From the NCBI GenBank assembly GCA_040880025.1, contig JBBDJD010000022.1:248001-312000 (forward strand): a stretch of 64,000 nucleotides of DNA, written 5' to 3'. The first letter of the stretch is position 1, and every line of letters starts with the position of its first letter. Below the pieces are notes generated by a model. The model did not search any database and was not told the origin of the DNA. It saw only the letters and a program-made list of their open reading frames with translations. Made by a program: the position numbers and the translations under genes. The DNA is from RCIO01 sp040880025 (GTDB lineage Bacteria > Pseudomonadota > Alphaproteobacteria > Rhizobiales > Rhizobiaceae). Positions 1 to 7,508 of the stretch are shown one piece after another.

Positions 1-1
1 T

Positions 2-3000
2 CTGCGCATAGGCTATCAAAACCGCCCAAGGCTCTTCGACCTGCACATTATCCTCCCCGAACTCCTCTATGACGAAGTGATTGAGGTGACCGAGCGGCTT
101 TCAGCCTGCGGCGATGTTGTTACCCCGCTCGACGAAGCCGCCGTCCGCGCGGCGCTCGGGGACGCACATGCGAAGGGTTATCGATCCGTCGCTGTGGCAC
201 TAATGCATGGCTATCGCTTCCCAGACCACGAGAAGCGGATCGGCGAGCTAGCACGCGCGTCAGAATTTGATCAAATTTCCCTGAGCCATCAGGTTAGCCC
301 ACTCATCAAGTTGGTCTCGCGCGGCGATACCACTGTCGTGGATGCCTACCTGTCGCCGATTTTGCGCCGCTACGTTGCTCAGATCAGCGATGCGCTTGGC
401 GCGGCGAAGGGCGGTTGCGCGCCGCTCATGTTCATGCAGTCGAACGGCGGGCTCACCAATGCCTCGCTTTTCCAGGGAAAGGACTCAATCCTTTCGGGCC
501 CCGCAGGTGGAGTCATCGGCATGGTGCGTAGCGCCGAAGCAGCAGGGTTCAACCGCCTGATCGGCTTCGACATGGGCGGTACGTCCACCGACGTCTGTCA
601 TTATGCAGGGTCGCTCGAACGATCCTTCGAGACTGAGGTCGCGGGAGTGCGCATGCGCGCGCCGATGATGAGTATCCACACGGTGGCGGCAGGCGGCGGT
701 TCGATCCTAACCTATGCGAATGGCCGGATGCAGGTAGGCCCAAATAGCGCTGGCGCCAATCCTGGACCTGCTTGCTACCGTCGCGGCGGTCCGCTCACTG
801 TGACCGATTGCAACGTGATACTCGGAAAGATCCAGGTGAACCGCTTCCCGCGCGTCTTCGGTCCGTGTGGCGACCAACCGCTTGAGCCGGATGCCGCGCG
901 TGCAAAGTTCGAGGAGATGGCAAGGGATATTGCCAATGAGACCGGCGAGCCTTCTCGCAGCCTGGAAAATCTGGCAGAGGGCTTCTTACGTATCGCGGTG
1001 GAGAATATGGCCAATGCCATCAAGAAAATCAGCGTCCAGCGCGGCTATGATGTAACGCGCTACACAATGAACTGCTATGGCGGCGCAGGTGGGCAACATG
1101 CATGCCAAGTAGCCGACGTCCTGGGCATTGAGAGCATCTTTATCCATCCGTTTGCGGGTGTGCTTTCTGCCTTCGGCATGGGACTCGCAGATGTTCGCGC
1201 GATCCGTGAGTACCAATTTGCTAAACCAATCGAGGCCGCGTCCGAAGCAGAAGCTGCCCTCTCCCGTTTAGATCGCGAAGTTGTCGGGGAAGTATCTGGT
1301 CAAGGTATTCCGCGTATCAAGATCAAGACGGTGCAAACCGCGCATATCCGCACCGATGGGTCGCACCAGACACTTGCTGTGCCGTTCGGCTCGTCTGGAG
1401 AAATGCGCGCAGCCTATGCGGCAGCACATCAGCAGCGATTCGGATTCGTGCCCGAAACTGATCGACTAATCGTTGATCTTCTGACTTCTGAGGCAATCGG
1501 CTTGACTGGGGAAGACGTGACGCTGCCGACTGCGAGTCCCTGTACATTGGTCCAAACGGGAATTGCATCAATGTACGTGGGCGGCGAATGGAAGGACGTG
1601 CTGTCCGTCGATCGCAAGGAAATACGACTAGGCCAGAGGGTGGACGGTCCGGCCATTATCTTCGAACCGACTGGCACGAATGTGGTAGAGGCGGGCTGGC
1701 AGGCAGAGTGCATCGAGGGCGGCAACCTGATCCTCCGCCGTATCGTGCCGCTGAACCGTCAAGAAGCCATTGGCACCAGCGTCGATCCGGTCATGCTGGA
1801 GGTTTTCAACAATCTTTTCATGTCGATCGCCGAGCATATGGGCGCAACGCTTGCCAACACTGCCTACTCGGTCAACATCAAGGAGCGCTATGATTTCTCC
1901 TGCGCTATTTTTGACGCCAACGGTGATCTCGTCGCGAACGCGCCCCATGTGCCAGTGCATCTCGGTTCGATGAGCGAAAGCGTGCGGACGATATTGCGCG
2001 AGAACAAGGGCGATATCCGTCCCGGTGATGTGTTCATGATGAACAATCCCTACGATGGCGGCACCCATCTTCCTGATGTCACGGTCATCACGCCGGTGTT
2101 CGATCAGGTCGGCGAGAAGATCGTATTTGTCACAGCCTCGCGCGGACACCATGCGGATATCGGAGGCAAGACGCCGGGATCCGCTCCACCTGACAGTCGG
2201 CATATCGACGAAGAGGGGGTACTTGTCGATAACTTCCTGCTCGTCAAGAATGGTCGATTTCGGCTTCAGGAAACGCGCCTCTTACTCTCTTCTGGTCGCT
2301 TCCCGTGCCGCAATATCGATCAGAACATAGCCGATCTCTCGGCCCAGGTCGCGGCCAATGCAAGAGGGGTCGAGGAACTGGGTAAGATCGTCAGCCAGTT
2401 CGGATTGGGCGTCGTCCATGCCTATATGGGACACATCCAGGACAACGCCGAGGAAAGCGTCCGGCGGGTTCTCGACGTGCTGAGGGACGGTGCGTTTACC
2501 TACTCGCTAGACAGTGGCGCAAGGATTGCGGTCAAGATTTCCGTGAACCGCGAGGCGCGCAACGCCGTTATCGATTTCGCGGGAACGTCGGACCAGGATA
2601 CGCTCAACTACAACGCGCCGCTTTCTATCTGCCGGGCTGTCGTGCTGTATGTTTTCCGCACTCTCATCGATGCAGATATACCTATGAACGAAGGTTGTCT
2701 GAAACCGCTCGAAATACGGGTGCCAGCAGGCTCGATGATCAATCCCGGATATCCGGCGGCAGTTATCTCGGGCAACACGGAAGTCAGCCAAGCGATCGCC
2801 GATGCGCTTTATGGCGCATTGGGCGTGATCGCCGGATCACAAGGGACGATGAACAATTTTGTCTACGGAAATGATCGCCACCAGAACTACGAGACGATTT
2901 GCGGCGGCACAGGCGCGGGCAACGGATTTGACGGTGCGAGCGCAGTGCACAGCCATATGACCAACACCCGCATGACCGATCCCGAGGTTCTCGAAAACCG

Positions 3001-3310
3001 GTTCCCCGTTCGGGTTGAAGAATTCTCTATCCGCCGAGGTTCCGGCGGAAATGGAAGGTACCGGGGTGGCAACGGAGTCACACGCAGGTTGAGATTTCTC
3101 GAGCAAATGACAGCGACTGTCCTTTCATCACACCGCGTAACGGGACCGTCCGGTATGGAGGGCGGTGAGCCTGGCGAGCGGGGTCGCAACCTTCTCGAAC
3201 GTGCCGACGGCACCATTGTAGAACTCAATGGAAATGATGAAGCGGAAATGGCGAACGGCGACATTTTCGTCATTCACACGCCAGGTGGCGGTGGGTTCGG
3301 AGCAGAATGA
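2..3310 (+). CDS. 5-oxoprolinase / hydantoinase HyuA-HyuB fusion (5' end outside window)
   Basis: This reading frame is open from base 2, and the first codons (LRIGYQNRPRLFDL) already match the N-terminal part of the oxoprolinase family, so the true start lies upstream and roughly 100 residues are missing. The HyuA-type ATP-binding domain contains GFDMGGTSTDV and a conserved AAGGGS stretch. From about nt 1780 the protein continues into a HyuB domain (VDPVMLEVFNNLF, MNNPYDGGTHLPD, near-terminal GGGGFG). Family members hydrolyse 5-oxoproline or hydantoins with ATP in the cytoplasm; the exact substrate cannot be read here. The GTG at 77 is internal and is not the start. No partner gene is visible in the window. 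It may be cargo of the tRNA-Phe island or native chromosome. Confidence 0.93.
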   Translation: MRIGYQNRPRLFDLHIILPELLYDEVIEVTERLSACGDVVTPLDEAAVRAALGDAHAKGYRSVAVALMHGYRFPDHEKRIGELARASEFDQISLSHQVSPLIKLVSRGDTTVVDAYLSPILRRYVAQISDALGAAKGGCAPLMFMQSNGGLTNASLFQGKDSILSGPAGGVIGMVRSAEAAGFNRLIGFDMGGTSTDVCHYAGSLERSFETEVAGVRMRAPMMSIHTVAAGGGSILTYANGRMQVGPNSAGANPGPACYRRGGPLTVTDCNVILGKIQVNRFPRVFGPCGDQPLEPDAARAKFEEMARDIANETGEPSRSLENLAEGFLRIAVENMANAIKKISVQRGYDVTRYTMNCYGGAGGQHACQVADVLGIESIFIHPFAGVLSAFGMGLADVRAIREYQFAKPIEAASEAEAALSRLDREVVGEVSGQGIPRIKIKTVQTAHIRTDGSHQTLAVPFGSSGEMRAAYAAAHQQRFGFVPETDRLIVDLLTSEAIGLTGEDVTLPTASPCTLVQTGIASMYVGGEWKDVLSVDRKEIRLGQRVDGPAIIFEPTGTNVVEAGWQAECIEGGNLILRRIVPLNRQEAIGTSVDPVMLEVFNNLFMSIAEHMGATLANTAYSVNIKERYDFSCAIFDANGDLVANAPHVPVHLGSMSESVRTILRENKGDIRPGDVFMMNNPYDGGTHLPDVTVITPVFDQVGEKIVFVTASRGHHADIGGKTPGSAPPDSRHIDEEGVLVDNFLLVKNGRFRLQETRLLLSSGRFPCRNIDQNIADLSAQVAANARGVEELGKIVSQFGLGVVHAYMGHIQDNAEESVRRVLDVLRDGAFTYSLDSGARIAVKISVNREARNAVIDFAGTSDQDTLNYNAPLSICRAVVLYVFRTLIDADIPMNEGCLKPLEIRVPAGSMINPGYPAAVISGNTEVSQAIADALYGALGVIAGSQGTMNNFVYGNDRHQNYETICGGTGAGNGFDGASAVHSHMTNTRMTDPEVLENRFPVRVEEFSIRRGSGGNGRYRGGNGVTRRLRFLEQMTATVLSSHRVTGPSGMEGGEPGERGRNLLERADGTIVELNGNDEAEMANGDIFVIHTPGGGGFGAE

Positions 3311-3577
3311 CTTGAAAATAAGAGTCTAATCATGCCGAGGCTGATCACCAGTCACGATGACGAGACGGAAGTCAGCTCCTGACACGCCAGTGATAATAGC
3401 CAACTTCAGTCTATTACTCCCGTCAAGTTCCAACGGCCGGCTGCACACATTGAATCGTTGGTTTGAACGCACAGAATTGTGATCGGTGAATTTCTATTAC
3501 CAGCATTGAACATAGCCGTTCAAGAGATTGCATGGCGTACGTTGCCTGGCGGTTGGCGGCCGCCCAATCGTTCCGAA

Positions 3578-4417
3578 ATGGAGAAACGAGTAATCCAGGA
3601 TAGGCTCGGCCGCCGTTCCCGCTTTCGGCGAATGCCGAGTGGCAAGCGGTTGTTTTTGACCGATCGCGATGTCGCCATCCTGCAATCGCTCCATCGCTAC
3701 CGGTTCCTTCGGACGACGCAACTCGTCGCGCTGCTCCAGCCGAAATCCGAAAAGCGGTTCATCGAGCGGCTGGGTGACCTCTACCACGAAGCCGGCCTGA
3801 TCGATCGACCGGCGGCTCAGTGGCACCGTTTCGACGCGCGCTACCAGCCGATCGTGTACGAACTCTCGTCAAAGGGAATGTCCCTGCTTGAAAACTCAAG
3901 TGAGCTGCCGCTTCGAGCAGTAACCTTTTCGGTTGGCGGGAGACGCAGTCCGGTGCCGCAGTTCGAGCACGCCATGATGATCGTGGACACGCTGGTCACG
4001 GTCGAACTGGAGGCACGGGACACATCAAGTCAGCGTTTCGTGCCGGTCGACGAAATCCTGACACGGATGCCAACACGTTCTCTCGATCGCAGCGCGCCGA
4101 AGCACCCACTCGCCGTGCCGACCACGATCCGCCCAAACTTGCACATACCTTCCCTGACCAAGCCGATGATGACGCATTTGATCCCGGACGCACTGTATGG
4201 CATCGAGCATCTGATCGATGGCGAGAAGCGGTACCGCTTCTATGCCCTCGAATGCGAATACAAGAGCCCGCGCCGGCGCTCTACGGCCCGCCTGTCCAGC
4301 ACTGCCCTCAAGCGGTCAGCCTACGACACCTTCATCGCTGAACGAGGATACCGCGAAGCATGGGGCATTCCGAACCTTGATATCCGAATAATCGATCGAG
4401 CAGCGGGCAACCGATAA
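3578..4417 (+). CDS. Replication-relaxation (Replic_Relax-like) winged-helix protein
   Basis: The N-terminal third (FLTDRDVAILQSLHRYRFLR, then TTQLVALL and a second wing-like stretch ending in YELSSKGMSLLE) has the winged-helix pattern of the replication-relaxation family, found on plasmids and integrative elements beside TraD/HerA-type ATPases. The C-terminal half is a less conserved alpha/beta region with YRFYALECEYKSP and many basic residues. I chose the ATG at 3578 because the conserved region begins soon after it; a GTG at 3479 would add 33 residues. Its molecular role is not established; DNA binding in element replication or transfer is inferred. A bidirectional hairpin follows the stop. 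Confidence 0.75.
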   Translation: MEKRVIQDRLGRRSRFRRMPSGKRLFLTDRDVAILQSLHRYRFLRTTQLVALLQPKSEKRFIERLGDLYHEAGLIDRPAAQWHRFDARYQPIVYELSSKGMSLLENSSELPLRAVTFSVGGRRSPVPQFEHAMMIVDTLVTVELEARDTSSQRFVPVDEILTRMPTRSLDRSAPKHPLAVPTTIRPNLHIPSLTKPMMTHLIPDALYGIEHLIDGEKRYRFYALECEYKSPRRRSTARLSSTALKRSAYDTFIAERGYREAWGIPNLDIRIIDRAAGNR

Positions 4418-4419
4418 GA

Positions 4420-4445
4420 AAAGCGGCGTCCGGAGATGCCGCTTT
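4420..4445. terminator. Bidirectional terminator hairpin between convergent genes
   Basis: AAAGCGGC (4420-4427) pairs exactly with GCCGCTTT (4438-4445) across a 10-nt loop. It lies 2 bases after the stop of the replication-relaxation gene and 11 bases before the stop of the opposing gene. A-runs on the left and T-runs on the right suit termination in both directions. Confidence 0.7.
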
Positions 4446-4456
4446 CAGCCATTCGG

Positions 4457-4927
4457 CTATCGCTCAGGTTCTGGGGGAGGATCAATTACCTCTAATGCCA
4501 GCGCCAGAGCTTCGAAGATCGTGATGTTCTTCGGCTCCGGGTCCCATAGCCGCCGCTTCCTCGGCACCCACCGCGCCAATTCCGGAAATCGCTCGGCGAA
4601 CGCTTCTGCCTCGGTGTATTTGTTCGGGAACCGGTGCGGTCTCTCGACTTGGATATCGAACAGGAGTTCGCGTTCTGCGACCCGAACAATAGCCTCCAGG
4701 TTCATTTTGGCCTGCCGGCCCTTCCGGGAGCGCATGGTAACCTTCTCCGTCACCACCACGTCCGGCCGCATCTGTTCGATCCAGGCCTTGGCGTACCTGG
4801 CGGCATCTGTGGGTGAATGGCTGGCAGCATATGAGAGCTGCCAGTAATGCAGGCGCTGACCGACGAAGAAGACATAGGCGACTCGGCCGGTGCCGGCGGC
4901 AATCGCCAGCACTTTCTGCCCCCTCAT
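4457..4927 (-). CDS. RuvC/RNase H-like fold protein, unknown function
   Basis: A 156-residue protein. The N-terminus VLAIAAGTGRVAYVFF resembles the first strand of RuvC-like nucleases, but the catalytic aspartate of the usual IDPG motif is Ala here. A second strand ends in RPDVVVTEKV, with an acidic residue where RuvC-like enzymes place the second catalytic carboxylate, followed by a basic RSRKGRQAKMN segment and a C-terminal helix (FEALALALEV). This may be an inactive or altered RNase H-fold protein; the assignment is by motif only. Its ATG overlaps the stop of the upstream XRE regulator by 4 bases (ATGA), so the two are probably translated together. Confidence 0.5.
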   Translation of the reverse strand: MRGQKVLAIAAGTGRVAYVFFVGQRLHYWQLSYAASHSPTDAARYAKAWIEQMRPDVVVTEKVTMRSRKGRQAKMNLEAIVRVAERELLFDIQVERPHRFPNKYTEAEAFAERFPELARWVPRKRRLWDPEPKNITIFEALALALEVIDPPPEPER

Positions 4928-5274
4928 GCTCTCCTATTGGCTACGACTTCCAATCGTCGGGACAGGTCGGACAGTGTATGGGCGCGGTTGAAGCCCAGCG
5001 CTTCATCCGCGTCCGCTGCCTTCGGCATCGTGCGCAGCCGCTCCACCAAATTGTCGACCGTATCGTCGATGAGGCCGGACAGCAGCGCGTCGAGTGATTT
5101 GCCGTACACAATCGAGAGCGCGACCAGTTGATCGGCCGCCGGCAGCAGACGGCCCTTCTCGAAATCGCAAACCCGCGCCCGCTCGATTCCTAGTAAATGC
5201 GCCACGTCGGCCTGGAGCAATCCGGCCTTCCGGCGCGACACCTTGAGGTCCAAGGCGATGCTTTGGTTCTTCAT
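4924..5274 (-). CDS. XRE-family helix-turn-helix regulator
   Basis: A 116-residue protein whose N-terminal half reads KVSRRKAGLLQADVAHLLGI then RARVCDFEKGRLLPAADQL, a typical XRE/Cro helix-turn-helix at about residues 8-60. The tail (LVERLRTMPKAADADEALGF) is probably a dimerisation region. The start at 5274 (MKNQSIALDLK) puts the domain at the N-terminus; an upstream ATG would add 24 low-complexity residues. It overlaps the following RuvC-like gene by ATGA. It may repress the element's own backbone genes; no operator was identified. Confidence 0.85.
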   Translation of the reverse strand: MKNQSIALDLKVSRRKAGLLQADVAHLLGIERARVCDFEKGRLLPAADQLVALSIVYGKSLDALLSGLIDDTVDNLVERLRTMPKAADADEALGFNRAHTLSDLSRRLEVVANRRA

Positions 5275-5471
5275 ATGTGTAAAAGAACTTAGACTGATAA
5301 CGCACCAGCCGGTCCGTCCCGGACCTCGCATCGGACCTCGCGCCACGATCGCCGGTATTCATGCTCGGACGATTGCTACGATGCGGGTACGGACGGCAAT
5401 GGTACTGGTCGAGCATAACCGCTACCGGTCCGGCGCCGTAGACCCCGTAAGTTGCAGACCCAGACGTTTGA

Positions 5472-5480
5472 TGTGGATAA
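5472..5480 (-). promoter_or_regulatory. Exact consensus DnaA box
   Basis: The plus strand reads TGTGGATAA, so the minus strand carries TTATCCACA, the strongest DnaA-box sequence. It stands alone. About 0.5 such matches are expected by chance in 64 kb, so the call rests on its position beside the large palindrome and the replication-relaxation gene. Confidence 0.35.
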
Positions 5481-5523
5481 CTCCGGCTACCACAGCTGAC
5501 ATTTTCATCGCATCCATCACCCC

Positions 5524-5611
5524 AAAACCACCACGCTCGCCTCCGCCGCTTCGCACCAGGGCTTTTCCTAAGGAGCCCTGGTGCGGCGTCGTCATCGAGC
5601 GTGGTGGTTTT
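5524..5611. repeat. Nested inverted repeat (cruciform-like)
   Basis: An outer 16-bp perfect stem (5524-5539 with 5596-5611, arm AAAACCACCACGCTCG) encloses an inner 12-bp perfect stem (5552-5563 with 5574-5585, arm CGCACCAGGGCT) with a 10-base loop. Two concentric perfect stems are far from chance. Possible roles are origin of transfer or replication, or a strong transcription barrier ahead of the recombinase operon. Confidence 0.8.
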
Positions 5612-5657
5612 GATGGTGTTTGGTAGTTGAAATCCTAGCCGATCAGCACCCCAATGC

Positions 5658-5675
5658 TAGAAGGCGAAAGTTGCT
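5658..5675 (+). repeat. Left copy of 18-bp inverted repeat flanking the recombinase genes
   Basis: The sequence TAGAAGGCGAAAGTTGCT is found again, exactly inverted, at 7458-7475. The pair encloses the 55-residue protein gene and the serine recombinase gene. Next to this copy, AAGTTG/CAACTT forms a small local hairpin. Confidence 0.85.
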
Positions 5676-5730
5676 CGCCCGACAACTTCCATCTCCTAGC
5701 CCGTCCTCTCCGCTTCGATACCATTGCGGA

Positions 5731-5898
5731 ATGCGAGACAAACAACATCACGACGAACTGCCGCCGGAGTTGGAACGCTACCTGGCGCTGTGTGAACGCA
5801 TCTTTGAGCGAATGGTCGAGAGCGGTGAGTGGCCCTGGCCCGACTCGCCAGATTTCGATGATGTGGTAGAGTCCGAGGATAATCCCAACGATATATGA
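5731..5898 (+). CDS. Small acidic protein coupled to serine recombinase
   Basis: A 55-residue protein, MRDKQHHDELPPELERYLAL at the start and an acidic tail rich in Asp and Glu (PDFDDVVESEDNPND). I recognise no family. Its stop overlaps the start of the serine recombinase by 4 bases (ATGA at 5895-5898), so it is probably translated and co-expressed with it. The ATG at 5731 was chosen because the upstream frame to 5620 lies in the palindromic control region. It may be a directionality factor or an accessory protein, but nothing in the sequence proves this. Confidence 0.6.
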   Translation: MRDKQHHDELPPELERYLALCERIFERMVESGEWPWPDSPDFDDVVESEDNPNDI

Positions 5899-7448
5899 AA
5901 AAGTGTTTTGGGTACGTCCGCGTCTCGACGGCCAAGCAAGGCGAAGGCGTTTCGCTGGAGGCTCAGAGAGACGCCATTCTCGCCTTCGCCGAGCGAAACG
6001 ACATCACCGTCACCAAATGGTTTGAGGAGCTGGAGACGGCGGCAAAACGCGGCCGGCCGATATTCAGCGCCATGCTGCGGGAACTGCGCCAGCGCCGCGC
6101 CGACGGCGTGGTGCTGCATCGTGTCGACCGGGGAGCGCGCAATGCGTTCGACTGGGCCCGGATCGGCGAGCTCTCCGACGCCGGCATCGACGTGCATTTC
6201 GCGGCCGACAGTCTCGACTTTCGATCGCGCGGCGGCCGGCTGACGGCAGATATCCAGGCTGTCATCGCCGCCGACTACATTCGCAATTTGCGCGAAGAGA
6301 CGATCAAGGGTCTGTATGGCCGCCTGAAACAGGGCATCTATCCATTCAAGGCGCCGATCGGCTATCTCGACAATGGTGGCGGCAAGGGAAAGACAATTGA
6401 CCCGGTACGCGGGCCCTTGGTGAAGCGCGCCTTCAAACTTTACGCCACCGGCCGGCATTCCATCCGCTCCCTGCAAGCGGAGTTAGCGCGGCAGGGCCTT
6501 TGCACCGGACGCGGCCGGCCGCTTTCCAAAGGGGCCGTCGAGAACCTGCTCCAAAACCCCTTCTACACCGGCATCATCCGTATCAAGCGGAATGGACAGG
6601 TCTTTGAGGGAACCCACGAGCCGCTGATTTCGCCCACGCTATTCGAGACAGTGCAGGCCGTCCGTACCGGTGGTCGGCCTGTGAAGAAGTTCACCCGCCA
6701 CAGCCACACCTATCGCAGCCTCTTCAAATGCCAGAATTGCGGTTGGTCGATGATCCCGGAACGCCAAAAGGGCCACGTCTACTATCGCTGCCAGCAGCCG
6801 GACTGCCCTACCAACAGTATTCGGGAGGAGGCGCTGGAGGGAGCGGTGGTGGCGATTCTCAACATGGTCGAGCAGTCCGACGACACCATTGCCGCCATCA
6901 CGGCTGCGGTCGAGAGGTGGGCGTCAAAGCACTCCTACGCTGCCGACCGCCAGAACCTCAATTTGCAACTGCGCAACGTCGAAAGCCGCCTGGACCAACT
7001 GACCGACGCCCTCCTTGAGCAATTGATCGACAAGGAAACGTTCAACCGGAAGAAGGAGGCGCTACTCGTTCAAAAGGCCGGCCTTGAACGGAAGCTCGCC
7101 GAGATGGGTCAAAAGCAGGTCGACCCAACCCTTGTGCGGTCATTTCTCGAACGTATCAAAAGCCTTGCAGAACACTACGTTTTCGCGCCGCCGGAGGAAA
7201 AACGTGTGATCGCCGAGATCGCCACCTCGAACCGAACGGTCTGGCAGAAAAACGTATACCTGGAGCCGTCGAATTGGCTGAAGGCAGCGCAAGATGCGCT
7301 CGGTGTCCTACAATGTGCCCATTATCGACCCAATTCTCGAAGGGTATCAAAGTTGCAAGAGGACCAAATACAGGCGTTGATGACGGCGGCAGGTTCAGCG
7401 GCATTCAAGCGCATCGACGATGTGGCGAAACGCCAGCCTGAGCGCTGA
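5895..7448 (+). CDS. Large serine recombinase (resolvase/recombinase/zinc-ribbon)
   Basis: A 517-residue protein. The N-terminal catalytic domain has YVRVSTAKQ with nucleophile Ser11 and the expected arginines (HRVDRGARN). A recombinase domain follows (about residues 150-265, ending NPFYTGIIRIKRNG). A zinc ribbon (CQNC near 279 and CQQPDC about 20 residues later) and a coiled-coil region (about 330-420) follow. This is the architecture of large serine integrases. It is the second gene of a two-gene operon and lies between two inverted 18-bp repeats, so it could act on those sites. It may mobilise the element independently of the tyrosine integrase at 15.3 kb. Confidence 0.93.
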   Translation: MKKCFGYVRVSTAKQGEGVSLEAQRDAILAFAERNDITVTKWFEELETAAKRGRPIFSAMLRELRQRRADGVVLHRVDRGARNAFDWARIGELSDAGIDVHFAADSLDFRSRGGRLTADIQAVIAADYIRNLREETIKGLYGRLKQGIYPFKAPIGYLDNGGGKGKTIDPVRGPLVKRAFKLYATGRHSIRSLQAELARQGLCTGRGRPLSKGAVENLLQNPFYTGIIRIKRNGQVFEGTHEPLISPTLFETVQAVRTGGRPVKKFTRHSHTYRSLFKCQNCGWSMIPERQKGHVYYRCQQPDCPTNSIREEALEGAVVAILNMVEQSDDTIAAITAAVERWASKHSYAADRQNLNLQLRNVESRLDQLTDALLEQLIDKETFNRKKEALLVQKAGLERKLAEMGQKQVDPTLVRSFLERIKSLAEHYVFAPPEEKRVIAEIATSNRTVWQKNVYLEPSNWLKAAQDALGVLQCAHYRPNSRRVSKLQEDQIQALMTAAGSAAFKRIDDVAKRQPER

Positions 7449-7457
7449 CGGCGAGCC

Positions 7458-7475
7458 AGCAACTTTCGCCTTCTA
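7458..7475 (-). repeat. Right copy of 18-bp inverted repeat flanking the recombinase genes
   Basis: The exact reverse complement of 5658-5675, starting 9 bases after the recombinase stop and ending 33 bases before the ATPase start. The ATPase frame stays open through this repeat back to 7449, so the repeat may have been placed across the original 5' end of the ATPase gene. Confidence 0.85.
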
Positions 7476-7508
7476 TGGTTCGTAGTTCGGCAGGCATACG
7501 ATGTCCGT

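Larger units (their letters stand above)
5275..5730. other. Gene-free stretch with nested palindrome, DnaA-box match and recombinase-flanking repeat
   Basis: No convincing gene. The stretch separates the leftward XRE operon from the rightward recombinase operon. It contains one exact DnaA-box sequence (5472-5480), a two-level inverted repeat (5524-5611) and the left copy of an 18-bp repeat (5658-5675). It may be the control or replication region of the mobile element. Confidence 0.6.

Noticed and set aside
77..79. GTG as start of the oxoprolinase
   Set aside because: The frame is open to base 2 and the codons before it match the family, so this codon is internal.
5003..5416. Alternative minus-strand frame upstream of the XRE gene
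   Set aside because: It overlaps the XRE gene in another frame and has no domain pattern.
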